Below are positions 17,171-24,944 of a DNA stretch of 35,957 nt, piece by piece. Numbering within the stretch: position 1 is the first letter of the stretch; each line of letters starts with the position of its first letter. The position numbers and the translations under genes were made by a program. Under the pieces are notes generated by a model. It saw only the letters and a list, made by a program, of their open reading frames with translations. It was not told the origin of the DNA and ran no database searches. The stretch lies in assembly GCA_002714425.1 (NCBI GenBank), contig PAXI01000006.1, forward strand, positions 30,981 through 66,937, given 5' to 3'. Source of the DNA: Chloroflexota bacterium. GTDB lineage: Bacteria; Chloroflexota; Dehalococcoidia; Lucifugimonadales; Lucifugimonadaceae.

Positions 17171-18402
17171 TTCTCTCCATTTTTTTTAGTGATTTTAATT
17201 TTATCTAAAATTTTATTAGCTAGTCTAAGTTTGTGCATCAAGGGCAATTTGATTTTATCACCATTTTTATCGATTATTGTAACCTTATTTGTATCATATG
17301 AGAATCCACTATTTTTTTCAACTATATTATTAGCAACTATAAAATCTGCATTTTTACTTTTTAGTTTAAGTTCAGCATTTTCTTCCAAATTTTCACTTTC
17401 AGCTGCAAAAAAAATCTTTGCAATATTACTTTTTATCCTATGCGAAAAATCATTTACAGATTTTAATTTTAAGTTTATTGGGGTGTCATTCATCTTTTTG
17501 ATTTTTCTACTTGAGATTTTTTCAGGTGTAAAATCTGATATAGCTGCTGCCATAATTAGTATGGATGCATCCTTAGTGGATGAAATTACTGCATTTTCCA
17601 TCGATTTGGCGGTATCAACCTTAACAAGTTCTACTCCTATGGGAGGGTCCATTTCTGAAGCAGTAATCAATACTACTTCAGCACCTCTATCTATTGCTGC
17701 TTCTGCTATAAAGTGTCCCATTTTTCCTGAAGACTTATTAGTTATATATCTTACAGGATCTATTGGCTGATGTGTCCCTCCTGCAGTGATTACAATTTTT
17801 TCTCCTATAAAATCTCCTTTTTTACCGAGAGTTTTTCTGATGATCCCAAGTATTTTTTTTGATTCTGACAGGCGCCCTTTACCAATTAATCCAGATGCTA
17901 ATCTACCATTTTCTGGTCCAATAAATTCAAATTTTTTTTCCTTCAAAATTTTTATATTTTTTTGTGTCTGAAAAGATTCAAACATATCTCCGTCCATTGC
18001 GGGTGCTATGATGACTGGTGAGGATGTCGCAAGAACAGTGTTAGTTATAGGAGAATCAGAAACACCCATTGCTAATTTTCCAATAGTATTTGCTGTTGCG
18101 GGAGAAATTACTATAATATCAGCCTCATTTGCTAGTGCAACATGATCTATATTCAAATTAGTATTATTATCCCAAAGTCCCAATATTGCTTTGTTATGAG
18201 TTATAGCTTCAAAAGTTGCTTTCCCTATAAATTTTTGTGCTGAATTAGATAATATCACATTAACTTTTGCGCCTTCTTGGATTAATTTACTAGCAAGATC
18301 AGCAGATTTATATGCTGAAATTGATCCACAAACACAAAGTACAATATTCTTGTTTTCTAGTGTAAATGGCTTACTTATAAGTTTGTTATTTATTTTTGTC
18401 AT
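17167..18402 (-). CDS. coaBC: Bifunctional phosphopantothenoylcysteine decarboxylase/synthetase
   Basis: Converts 4'-phosphopantothenate to 4'-phosphopantetheine in CoA synthesis. The N-terminal flavoprotein CoaC domain (about 18-190) shows CGSISAYKSADL, the active His87 (NIDHVALA) and SPATANT (Asn105). The usual PAMN reads PAMDGDM (Asp137), and the substrate-clamp segment reads GRLASGLIGKGRL, with Ser170 where E. coli has the active Cys of ACG. The CoaB domain (about 200-411) has TAGGTHQPIDPVRYITN, SSGKMG, MAAAISDFTP and RKIKK. Length is normal. It overlaps coaX by 17 bp and the 91-residue gene by 4 bp. The Cys-to-Ser change may be a lineage variant; CoaC activity should be inferred with care. 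Confidence 0.95.
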   Translation of the reverse strand: MTKINNKLISKPFTLENKNIVLCVCGSISAYKSADLASKLIQEGAKVNVILSNSAQKFIGKATFEAITHNKAILGLWDNNTNLNIDHVALANEADIIVISPATANTIGKLAMGVSDSPITNTVLATSSPVIIAPAMDGDMFESFQTQKNIKILKEKKFEFIGPENGRLASGLIGKGRLSESKKILGIIRKTLGKKGDFIGEKIVITAGGTHQPIDPVRYITNKSSGKMGHFIAEAAIDRGAEVVLITASEMDPPIGVELVKVDTAKSMENAVISSTKDASILIMAAAISDFTPEKISSRKIKKMNDTPINLKLKSVNDFSHRIKSNIAKIFFAAESENLEENAELKLKSKNADFIVANNIVEKNSGFSYDTNKVTIIDKNGDKIKLPLMHKLRLANKILDKIKITKKNGEK

Positions 18403-19198
18403 AATTTTTTTTTATATTTAATTCATATAATTTCTTTAAGCCAGTGAGGGTTAGATTTTTGTCTACATAATCGAAAGAGTCAGTTAGAGGGGCTATTAGG
18501 TCACATAATCCTCCAGTAGCAACAACTTTAATATTTTCCTCATTTGTAATTATTTCATTTTTGAATCTTTGAATCATCCCACTTATAAGATCCGAGAATC
18601 CAAACATAAATCCAGATTGAAGGGATTGGACGGTGTTTTTTCCAATTACTTTTTCTGGGGGTTTAAGTTCGAACTTTCTTAACTGGGAAGTATTCGATAT
18701 CATTGATTCAGATGAAATTTCTAAACCTGGAGATATTGATCCCCCCAAGTAATTTCCATCAGCGTCTATTGCGTCAAATACGGTAGCTGTTCCTATATCA
18801 ACAATTATCAAAGGGCGTCCGTATATCAAGCCTCCTGCTACAGCATCGACTATTCTGTCTGCTCCAACATCATTTATTCGGTCATAATGAATCTTGATTC
18901 CAGTTTTAACACCTGGAGAGATATTTAGAAAGTTTTTATCATTGATACCAGTAATATATTTGAGAGAATTTATGTAGGATTCTGTTATTGTAGGCACAAC
19001 TGAGCACATTGATATTCCTGATATTTTATCTATTTGAATTTTATTATCCTCAATCATATTTTTTAGAATAAAGTTCAATTCATCTGTCGTATATTTGCTT
19101 TTTGAACCTATTCTGAAAGTTTTGATTAAAACATCATTTTCGAATGCACCGATAGTTATATTAGTATTGCCGATATCAACTGTAAGTAAAATTTCCAT
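18386..19198 (-). CDS. coaX: Type III pantothenate kinase
   Basis: Phosphorylates pantothenate, the first committed step of CoA synthesis. The type III enzyme (ASKHA fold) is not inhibited by CoA, unlike CoaA. The 270-residue protein shows LLTVDIGNTNITIGAFE (phosphate 1, residues 4-20), NDVGADRIVDAVAG (about 101-114), IVDIGTATVFDAID with GGSISPGL (phosphate 2) and VVATGGL near 225 (adenosine motif). The 35-bp gap after nnrD contains TATAAT 9 nt before the ATG and no Shine-Dalgarno, so an internal promoter is possible. It overlaps the start of coaBC, so the two CoA steps are coupled. Confidence 0.96.
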   Translation of the reverse strand: MEILLTVDIGNTNITIGAFENDVLIKTFRIGSKSKYTTDELNFILKNMIEDNKIQIDKISGISMCSVVPTITESYINSLKYITGINDKNFLNISPGVKTGIKIHYDRINDVGADRIVDAVAGGLIYGRPLIIVDIGTATVFDAIDADGNYLGGSISPGLEISSESMISNTSQLRKFELKPPEKVIGKNTVQSLQSGFMFGFSDLISGMIQRFKNEIITNEENIKVVATGGLCDLIAPLTDSFDYVDKNLTLTGLKKLYELNIKKNYDKNK

Positions 19199-19233
19199 AA
19201 TATTATTATTATACTAGTAAGTTTATAAAATGT

Positions 19234-20136
19234 TTACTGAAAATATTTTTTATGAAATAATCCTAGTCTTTCAATTATGTCTGAAGATTTTACTGCTGTT
19301 TCTCCTAGCTCTTCTTTAGCAATATTTGCTGCGAATCCTTGTATATAAACGCCTAGGCAAGATTTATTAAAAAAATTATTTTTACTTAGCATATGAAGTT
19401 TATCTGATGCAATTAATCCAGATATTAATCCTGTTAGCATGTCTCCTGTGCCACCTTTAGCCATAGCTGAGTTTATGAAAGATGAAACCTGTAATAATTT
19501 GTTTGGCCCTGCAATGACAGTTCTTGGCCCCTTTAGGACGATATTAATATTCCATTTTTTTGCATATTCAATAGCAAATCTTTTTTTGTCGGTTTGAATT
19601 TTTTTCTTATTAATCTTACTTATTTTAGACATTTCTCCTACGTGAGGTGTAAGAATTTTTGGGTTTTGATATTTTTTTTCCCAATTATCTATGTTTGATA
19701 AATTGTTTATTCCGTCTGCATCTATAACTATTGGTGAATGAATTTTATTATCGTGCATAATCTTAAGAAACTCTTCCAGCATTCTTATAGATTCATCAGA
19801 TTGATTCATACCTGGCCCTATAGCAAACGAATCAGCTAAATTTATTGCCTCAAATAATATTGTTTTAGATTTCAAATAATCAACTTGATTGTTTGCCTTA
19901 ACTGGAAGCTCAATAAATATTACTTCAGGAACTAATCCCGAAATCTGTTTGCAAACCTGTGAAGGTGCTGCTACATATACCAAGCCACATCCTGATCTAA
20001 TAGCAGCTAATGCTGATATTAATATTGCTCCTATGTATTTTTTTGAACCTCCTATTAGTAAAACTGACCCAAAATCTTTTTTTGAAAAATTTTGATTTCT
20101 ATTAGGGTATATGCTTTTTATAAATTTAATATTCAA
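19234..20136 (-). CDS. nnrD: ADP-dependent (S)-NAD(P)H-hydrate dehydratase, stand-alone
   Basis: Repairs damaged, hydrated NAD(P)H. The 300-residue protein is the ribokinase-like NnrD domain alone. It has SVLLIGGSKKYIGAILISALAAI at the start (residues about 24-46, Gly-rich), the segment APSQVCKQISGLVPEV, AIGPGMN, VIDADGINNL, LTPHVGEM and VLKGPRTVIAGP. The nucleotide site AMAKGGTGDMLTGLISG lies near 225-241. The N-terminal epimerase domain (NnrE), fused in many bacteria, is absent, as in B. subtilis. The start is TTG at 20136, with no clear Shine-Dalgarno. It follows acpS by 10 bp; acpS-nnrD adjacency is seen in other bacteria. Confidence 0.92.
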   Translation of the reverse strand: MNIKFIKSIYPNRNQNFSKKDFGSVLLIGGSKKYIGAILISALAAIRSGCGLVYVAAPSQVCKQISGLVPEVIFIELPVKANNQVDYLKSKTILFEAINLADSFAIGPGMNQSDESIRMLEEFLKIMHDNKIHSPIVIDADGINNLSNIDNWEKKYQNPKILTPHVGEMSKISKINKKKIQTDKKRFAIEYAKKWNINIVLKGPRTVIAGPNKLLQVSSFINSAMAKGGTGDMLTGLISGLIASDKLHMLSKNNFFNKSCLGVYIQGFAANIAKEELGETAVKSSDIIERLGLFHKKYFQ

Positions 20137-20146
20137 TTTTTATAAA

Positions 20147-20536
20147 CTAGTCACTTGGTTGCCAGTAACTATCTTTTGCTTCACCTACTGCTGAGGCTAT
20201 AGCATATTTTTTTGAATGTGATAGGCTTAGTGCAATTCTAGTAATACCCATTTTTTTTGCTCGTATAATTGCTTTTCCATGAATCATTATTTCAGGAGGA
20301 GCCCCTCTTTTCCTTGTAACTTCTATCGATTTCCATGGAATTCCCCTTACTCCAGTGCCCAGTAGTTTCATTACAGCCTCTTTTGCTGCAAATCTACTTG
20401 CTAACTGTTTTGGCCTTTTATTACAATAAATCTGTTCATTTTTTGTAAATATTTTATTAAGAAATCTTTCGTTATATTCATTCAGTACTTTTTCAATCCT
20501 GTCAATCTCAATCATATCTATTCCAGTATAAATCAT
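20147..20536 (-). CDS. acpS: Holo-[acyl-carrier-protein] synthase
   Basis: Transfers 4'-phosphopantetheine from CoA to acyl carrier protein. From the ATG at 20536 the protein is 129 residues, near the usual 120-130. The Mg-binding motif GIDMIEIDRIEKVL (with the conserved Asp) is at residues 5-18. RFAAKEAVMKLLGTG carries the conserved Glu and Lys, followed by ALSLSHSKKYAIASAV. The open frame extends to a TTG at 20557, but AAGGA 6 nt upstream of 20536 fixes the later start. The ATG three bases earlier (20539) would be only 3 nt from that site. It is the first gene of the acpS-nnrD-coaX-coaBC operon, so CoA synthesis and CoA use are linked, and it diverges from folD. Confidence 0.95.
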   Translation of the reverse strand: MIYTGIDMIEIDRIEKVLNEYNERFLNKIFTKNEQIYCNKRPKQLASRFAAKEAVMKLLGTGVRGIPWKSIEVTRKRGAPPEIMIHGKAIIRAKKMGITRIALSLSHSKKYAIASAVGEAKDSYWQPSD

Positions 20537-20630
20537 CATTATTCCTTTTTTATCCAAAAATAAAATTATAAAAAATAAAAAAAATATGTAAACTAAGTTA
20601 TTATAGAATTATACATTTTTTAGAATTAGA

Positions 20631-21524
20631 ATGAATAAAAATATTATTGATGGGAAAAAAATAGCATTAAAAGTATCCGAAGATATTAAGGATAAAATAC
20701 GAGCCATGAATCGTGATTATAATACGATACCTGGCTTAGCAGTTATACTTATTGGTGATAATCCTGCTTCCTTATCATATGTTAGAGGTAAAGAAAAAGC
20801 TTGTAATAATGTTGGAATTTTTACTCAAACTTTTGCAATGCCTGCTGAATCAAGCTTTGAAAGTATCTCAGAACTAATTCTGTCTCTTAATATCGATGAA
20901 AGATTTCACGGCATATTGCTACAATTACCCTTGCCAAAACACTTAGATTCTGAAAAATTAATAGAACTTATAGATCCTCAAAAAGATGTAGATGGGCTTA
21001 CAAGTGAGAATGCAGGACTATTATTATTAGGAAGCCCAAGGTTTGTACCAGCAACTCCGCTGGGAGTTCAAAGGTTGTTAATTGAAGAAAATATAAAGAC
21101 GGATGGGGCTAAAATATTGATCATTGGTCGAAGTAATCTGGTTGGATTACCTCTTTCGATATTGTTACTTCAAAAAAGAGAGGGTGCAAATGCAACTGTT
21201 ACAGTAGCTCACACATCTACAAAAAATATTGAAGAATTATCTCTTGATTCTGATATAGTCATAGTTGCATCAGGGCTACCTAATACCCTGTTAGGACGAA
21301 TGGTAAAGAAAGGTTCAGTCGTTATAGATGTAGGAGTGAGTAGAATGCCAGATCACACCAAAAAAACAGGTTATAAGCTTGTTGGAGATGTAAATTTCAA
21401 TGAAGTTTCTCAGATAGTTTCAAAAATTACTCCGGTGCCAGGTGGAGTTGGTCCTATGACAATCGCGATGTTACTTAATAATGTATATTTAGCTGCCACT
21501 TTTAGTCTGAAGAAAGCGAATTAA
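20631..21524 (+). CDS. folD: Methylene-THF dehydrogenase/methenyl-THF cyclohydrolase
   Basis: FolD interconverts 5,10-methylene- and 10-formyl-tetrahydrofolate with NADP(H). The 297-residue protein shows Tyr50 and catalytic Lys54 in SYVRGKEKA, LLQLPLPKHLD (about 100-110), DPQKDVDGL and FVPATPLGVQRLL. The NADP site IIGRSNLVGLPLSILL lies near 165-180, then VTVAHTS, DVGVSR and the C-terminal PVPGGVGPMTIAML. All standard blocks are in place. The gene stands alone between acpS (divergent, 94 bp) and pdhA (60 bp). T-rich sequence follows its stop but I see no stem. Confidence 0.97.
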   Translation: MNKNIIDGKKIALKVSEDIKDKIRAMNRDYNTIPGLAVILIGDNPASLSYVRGKEKACNNVGIFTQTFAMPAESSFESISELILSLNIDERFHGILLQLPLPKHLDSEKLIELIDPQKDVDGLTSENAGLLLLGSPRFVPATPLGVQRLLIEENIKTDGAKILIIGRSNLVGLPLSILLLQKREGANATVTVAHTSTKNIEELSLDSDIVIVASGLPNTLLGRMVKKGSVVIDVGVSRMPDHTKKTGYKLVGDVNFNEVSQIVSKITPVPGGVGPMTIAMLLNNVYLAATFSLKKAN

Positions 21525-21584
21525 AACTACTTTTTCTTCTTTTTTTTAGATAAAATATAAATCAATTAACTTATAATAAATTAT

Positions 21585-22646
21585 ATGACTAGCAAACAAA
21601 AAATAGAAAAAAATAAATCATTTCATGATAACGATTCCAAAAAATCTACAAAAACTTTAAATTCATCTAATTCAACTACAAGGTCTTTAGGTAAAAATGA
21701 ACATTTAGAACTCTTCAGAAAAATGTATCTTATAAGACAATTTGAAAATGCTTGTGGTCAGAATTATGCCAATGGCAACATAAGAGGATTTTTACATCTT
21801 TATTCCGGGCAGGAGGCCACTGGAGTTGGTTCGTTATCTTCACTAAAAGATTCTGATTATATAGTGACTCATTACAGAGATCATGGCCATGCTTTGGCTA
21901 GGGGAATAGATGTTAATCGATCAATGGCTGAACTTTTTGGAAAAAAAACAGGTTTATCTAAAGGTAAAGGTGGTTCAATGCATCTGTTCGATGCTAGTAA
22001 AAAATTTATGGGTGGACATGCAATCGTTGGAGGGCAACTACCTTTAGCAGCAGGACTAGCTCTGTCTCAGCAATACGATAAAAAAGATGGTATAACAATT
22101 TGTTTTTTTGGTGATGGATCCACCAACCAAGGTATTTACCATGAAACATTAAACTTGGCTGCTGTGTGGAATCTTCCAATATTATTTTTTCTTGAAAATA
22201 ATATGTACGGAATGGGATCTTCAATAGAAAGAGTTAGGGCTGGAGGATTAGATTTTTTCCCTGCAATGAATACATATGAAATACCTTCTATGGAAGTTGA
22301 TGGAATGGATGTGCTTGCAGTTAGAGAAGCCACAGAAATAGCTAGAGAAAAAATTCTTAAGGAAAAAAAACCATTTTTTATTGAGTCTAAAACTTTCAGA
22401 TTTGTGGGCCACTCTTATGCAGATGGGCAAAAATATAGAAATCAAGATGAAGTAATTAAGTGGGAGCAAAAAGATCCAATTATCGTTTATCCTAATAAGT
22501 TAATTGATATGAAAATTACTACTAATGATGAAATAAATAATATTAAGACAGAAGTTGATAATGTTATCAATGATGCTGTAAAGTTTGCTAATGAAAGCGA
22601 AGAACCCAGCTTGAATGAAATTTTTACTGATATACTAGCTGAGTAA
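21585..22646 (+). CDS. pdhA: Pyruvate dehydrogenase E1 component, alpha subunit
   Basis: Thiamine-diphosphate-dependent decarboxylase half of the PDH E1 heterotetramer. After a polar, Lys/Ser/Asn-rich extension of about 38 residues come MYLIRQFENACG, FLHLYSGQEA, VTHYRDHGHALARG, KGKGGSMHLFD and GGHAIVGGQLPLAAG. The ThDP/Mg motif runs from FFGDGSTNQG (about 175-184) to FLENNMYGMGS, with the phosphorylation-loop-like HSYADGQ later. It forms the pdhA-pdhB-pdhC order with the next two genes. TATAAT lies 7 nt before the ATG and there is no Shine-Dalgarno, suggesting a leaderless transcript. An acetoin or branched-chain 2-oxoacid dehydrogenase is an alternative, but PDH is the simplest reading. Confidence 0.9.
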   Translation: MTSKQKIEKNKSFHDNDSKKSTKTLNSSNSTTRSLGKNEHLELFRKMYLIRQFENACGQNYANGNIRGFLHLYSGQEATGVGSLSSLKDSDYIVTHYRDHGHALARGIDVNRSMAELFGKKTGLSKGKGGSMHLFDASKKFMGGHAIVGGQLPLAAGLALSQQYDKKDGITICFFGDGSTNQGIYHETLNLAAVWNLPILFFLENNMYGMGSSIERVRAGGLDFFPAMNTYEIPSMEVDGMDVLAVREATEIAREKILKEKKPFFIESKTFRFVGHSYADGQKYRNQDEVIKWEQKDPIIVYPNKLIDMKITTNDEINNIKTEVDNVINDAVKFANESEEPSLNEIFTDILAE

Positions 22647-22650
22647 AATT

Positions 22651-23628
22651 ATGCCTGAAATAACAATAAGAGAAGCACTAAAAATCGCCCTTAATGAAGC
22701 AATGGAAAATGATGAAAAAGTATTCATAATGGGAGAAGATATAGGTGAATATGGTGGTGCATATGCAGTTACAGATGGATTTTTAAAGAAATTTGGATCC
22801 AGAAGAATTAAAGACACTCCAATTTCTGAACAGGCCTTTGTTGGAGCTGGTATAGGTGCTGCAGTTGGTGGTTTGAGACCTGTAATAGAGTTGATGTCTA
22901 TATCATTTTCACTAGTTGCTTTCGACCAAATCGTCAATATGGCTGGAAATATCAGATATATGTCAGGCGGACAAATTAGCGTTCCTATGGTCATTAGAGC
23001 TCCTACTGGAGCAGGGGTTCAACTGGCTGCAACTCACTCTCAAAGTTTTGAAACATGGTTAGCTGAGGTACCTGGAATAAAAGTGGTATGTCCATCAAAT
23101 TCATATGATGCTCTTGGATTAATGAGGAGTGCGATTAAGGACAATAATCCTGTGATTTTTGCTGAACCAGCTCTTCTTTATGGTAGCAAATCAAATATTC
23201 CTAATGAATATTTTGAAGTGAATCTTGGAGATGCTAATGTGATGAAAGAAGGTGATGATATCACTATAGTTTCCTACGGATATGGCTCAAAAGTTTTATC
23301 AGATTCAGCAAAAAAATTAGAATCTATAGGTATAAAACCTGAACTAATCGACCTTAGGTCTCTCAACCCAATAGATTATCAAACAATTATCCATTCAATT
23401 CAAAAAACAAATAGGTTGGTTTTAGTAGATACCGCTAGAAAAACTGGTGGCATAATGGCTGAAATATCTGCAAACATTAATGAAAAAGCAGGTGAATGGT
23501 TAGATGGCCCTATAGTGAGAGTTGGATCAAAAGATGTACCATGGCCTTATAATAAAAATTTAGAACAAGAGGTCCTTACGGATTCAAATAACATATTAGA
23601 TACCATAAAAGTAAGTTATGGTATTTAG
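22651..23628 (+). CDS. pdhB: Pyruvate dehydrogenase E1 component, beta subunit
   Basis: Partner of the alpha subunit; it completes the ThDP site and docks E2. The 325-residue protein begins ITIREALKIALNEAM and has MGEDIGEYGGAY (with the Glu that activates ThDP), DTPISEQAFVGAGIGAA, LMSISFSLVAFDQI, RAPTGAGVQLAATHSQSFE and a transketolase C-terminal domain. That domain includes DITIVSYG, IDLRSLNPID and a late PWPYNKNLE. It starts 4 bp after the pdhA stop, so the two are co-translated. No E3 (dihydrolipoamide dehydrogenase) gene is in the window. Confidence 0.92.
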   Translation: MPEITIREALKIALNEAMENDEKVFIMGEDIGEYGGAYAVTDGFLKKFGSRRIKDTPISEQAFVGAGIGAAVGGLRPVIELMSISFSLVAFDQIVNMAGNIRYMSGGQISVPMVIRAPTGAGVQLAATHSQSFETWLAEVPGIKVVCPSNSYDALGLMRSAIKDNNPVIFAEPALLYGSKSNIPNEYFEVNLGDANVMKEGDDITIVSYGYGSKVLSDSAKKLESIGIKPELIDLRSLNPIDYQTIIHSIQKTNRLVLVDTARKTGGIMAEISANINEKAGEWLDGPIVRVGSKDVPWPYNKNLEQEVLTDSNNILDTIKVSYGI

Positions 23629-23648
23629 TGGAATAAGTTTTATTTTCT

Positions 23649-23654
23649 AGGAGG
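23649..23654 (+). promoter_or_regulatory. Strong ribosome binding site for a TTG start
   Basis: AGGAGG lies 6 nt before the TTG at 23661. It is the best Shine-Dalgarno I noticed in the window and identifies TTG as the E2 start, with no in-frame ATG before the lipoyl domain. Confidence 0.75.
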
Positions 23655-23660
23655 AAAAAG

Positions 23661-24923
23661 TTGATTACAGAAGTTACTATGCCGTCTATGGGTGCAGATA
23701 TGACTGAGGGTACTATTGTTAAGTGGTTGTTCAAAGAAGGTGATGATGTAAATAAAGGAGATAAAATAGCCGAGGTTGAAACAGATAAAACTGTTGTTGA
23801 GATGGAAGCATATTCTAGCGGGAAGTTGAGAAAAATCTTAATCCCAGAAGGCACAATGGTTAGTGTTGGTACTGTAATTGCTTATATCGGAGATGAAAAT
23901 GATGAGATTCCTCAAATAAATGCAGATTCGCATGAAGCTCAGGAAACTGTTGAATCTTCAACAGAAATTCAAATAGAAAATGACAATTTAGAACAAGAGC
24001 AAAAAATAGAAAAAGTAGAAGTTAAGCAAACTGAAACAATAAATATAAATCATGATGATAATGCTCGTGTTAAAGCTTCCCCTATAGCTAGAAAATTGGC
24101 TCTAGAGAAATCTATAAACATTAAAGATGTCTCTGGTACAGGCCCTGGAGGTAGAATAACTAAGATTGATATAGAAAATTATTCCCCTCAAAAAGCTTTT
24201 GCGCCATCTAATACATCAAAGACAATTTCTATTGATAGTTCGGATACTGATTTGAGTTCAATGAGGCAGGCTATTGCAAGGGTAACAGTTAAGTCAAAGT
24301 CAACTATACCTCATTATTATGTAACACATGATATAAATATGACTGCAGCCATGAGTTTCAGATCTCAAATGAATGAAATTCTTGCTGAAACAAAGGAGAA
24401 AATATCTGTTAATGATATGCTTCTGAAGGCTGTTACTAATTCTCTAATTAAGTATCCAAAATGGAATTCTTCATTTGAGGGGAATAAACTTATTGGTAGT
24501 ACTTCAATAAACCTTGGTGTTGCAATGGCGCTTGAAGATGGATTGGTAGTTCCTGCTATTATGTCTATTGAAAATATGTCGTTATCTGAAATATCTCAAT
24601 CGGTAAAAGATCTTAGTAACAGGGCTAGAGGTATTGATGGTAATTTAACTCAAGATGAATTGACTAAAGGGACTTTTGGTACTTCAAATCTTGGTATGTT
24701 TGGGACAAAAAGTTTTTCTGCTATTATTGTTCCTCCAAATGCAGGAATTGTAGCTGTAGGAAAAGTTGAGGAAAAACCTATTGTACTTAATGGTGAGATT
24801 GTAATTGCATCTATTATGAGTGCTAGTATGTCCGCTGATCATAGAGTTGGTGATGGAGCAGAAGCAGCAATGTTCATGTCTGAAGTTCAGAGTAATCTAG
24901 AAAATCCTCTTAAGTTGATATAA
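23661..24923 (+). CDS. pdhC: Dihydrolipoamide acetyltransferase (PDH E2)
   Basis: E2 core of the 2-oxoacid dehydrogenase complex, transferring acetyl from lipoate to CoA. In 420 residues there is one lipoyl domain (2-75) with lipoyl-Lys43 in VETDKTVVEMEA. An acidic Glu/Gln-rich linker (about 80-130) follows. The peripheral subunit-binding domain (ASPIARKLALEK to GPGGRITKIDIE, about 133-167) comes next. A Ser-rich linker leads to the catalytic domain, with IPHYYVTHDI, SVNDMLLKAV, GTFGTSNLGMFG and the active site ADHRVGDG near residue 393 (HxxxDG). The start is TTG with a strong Shine-Dalgarno. It lies 32 bp after pdhB and 21 bp before the ThyX-like gene. Confidence 0.93.
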   Translation: MITEVTMPSMGADMTEGTIVKWLFKEGDDVNKGDKIAEVETDKTVVEMEAYSSGKLRKILIPEGTMVSVGTVIAYIGDENDEIPQINADSHEAQETVESSTEIQIENDNLEQEQKIEKVEVKQTETININHDDNARVKASPIARKLALEKSINIKDVSGTGPGGRITKIDIENYSPQKAFAPSNTSKTISIDSSDTDLSSMRQAIARVTVKSKSTIPHYYVTHDINMTAAMSFRSQMNEILAETKEKISVNDMLLKAVTNSLIKYPKWNSSFEGNKLIGSTSINLGVAMALEDGLVVPAIMSIENMSLSEISQSVKDLSNRARGIDGNLTQDELTKGTFGTSNLGMFGTKSFSAIIVPPNAGIVAVGKVEEKPIVLNGEIVIASIMSASMSADHRVGDGAEAAMFMSEVQSNLENPLKLI

Positions 24924-24944
24924 TTATTTAATAGATGGTATAAA

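Noticed and set aside
17189-17770. 193-codon plus-strand hydrophobic frame inside coaBC
   Set aside because: It is a shadow of coaBC on the opposite strand. Reverse complement of Lys/Asn-rich coding gives Phe/Leu/Ile-rich frames. There is no ribosome site or recognisable family.
21525-21584. T-rich stretch after folD as a terminator
   Set aside because: There is a T run but I find no stem before it, so there is no support for an intrinsic terminator.
22635-22994. 119-codon minus-strand frame inside pdhB
   Set aside because: Antisense shadow of a well-identified gene; low complexity Pro/Ala/Ser/Ile pattern and no known domain.
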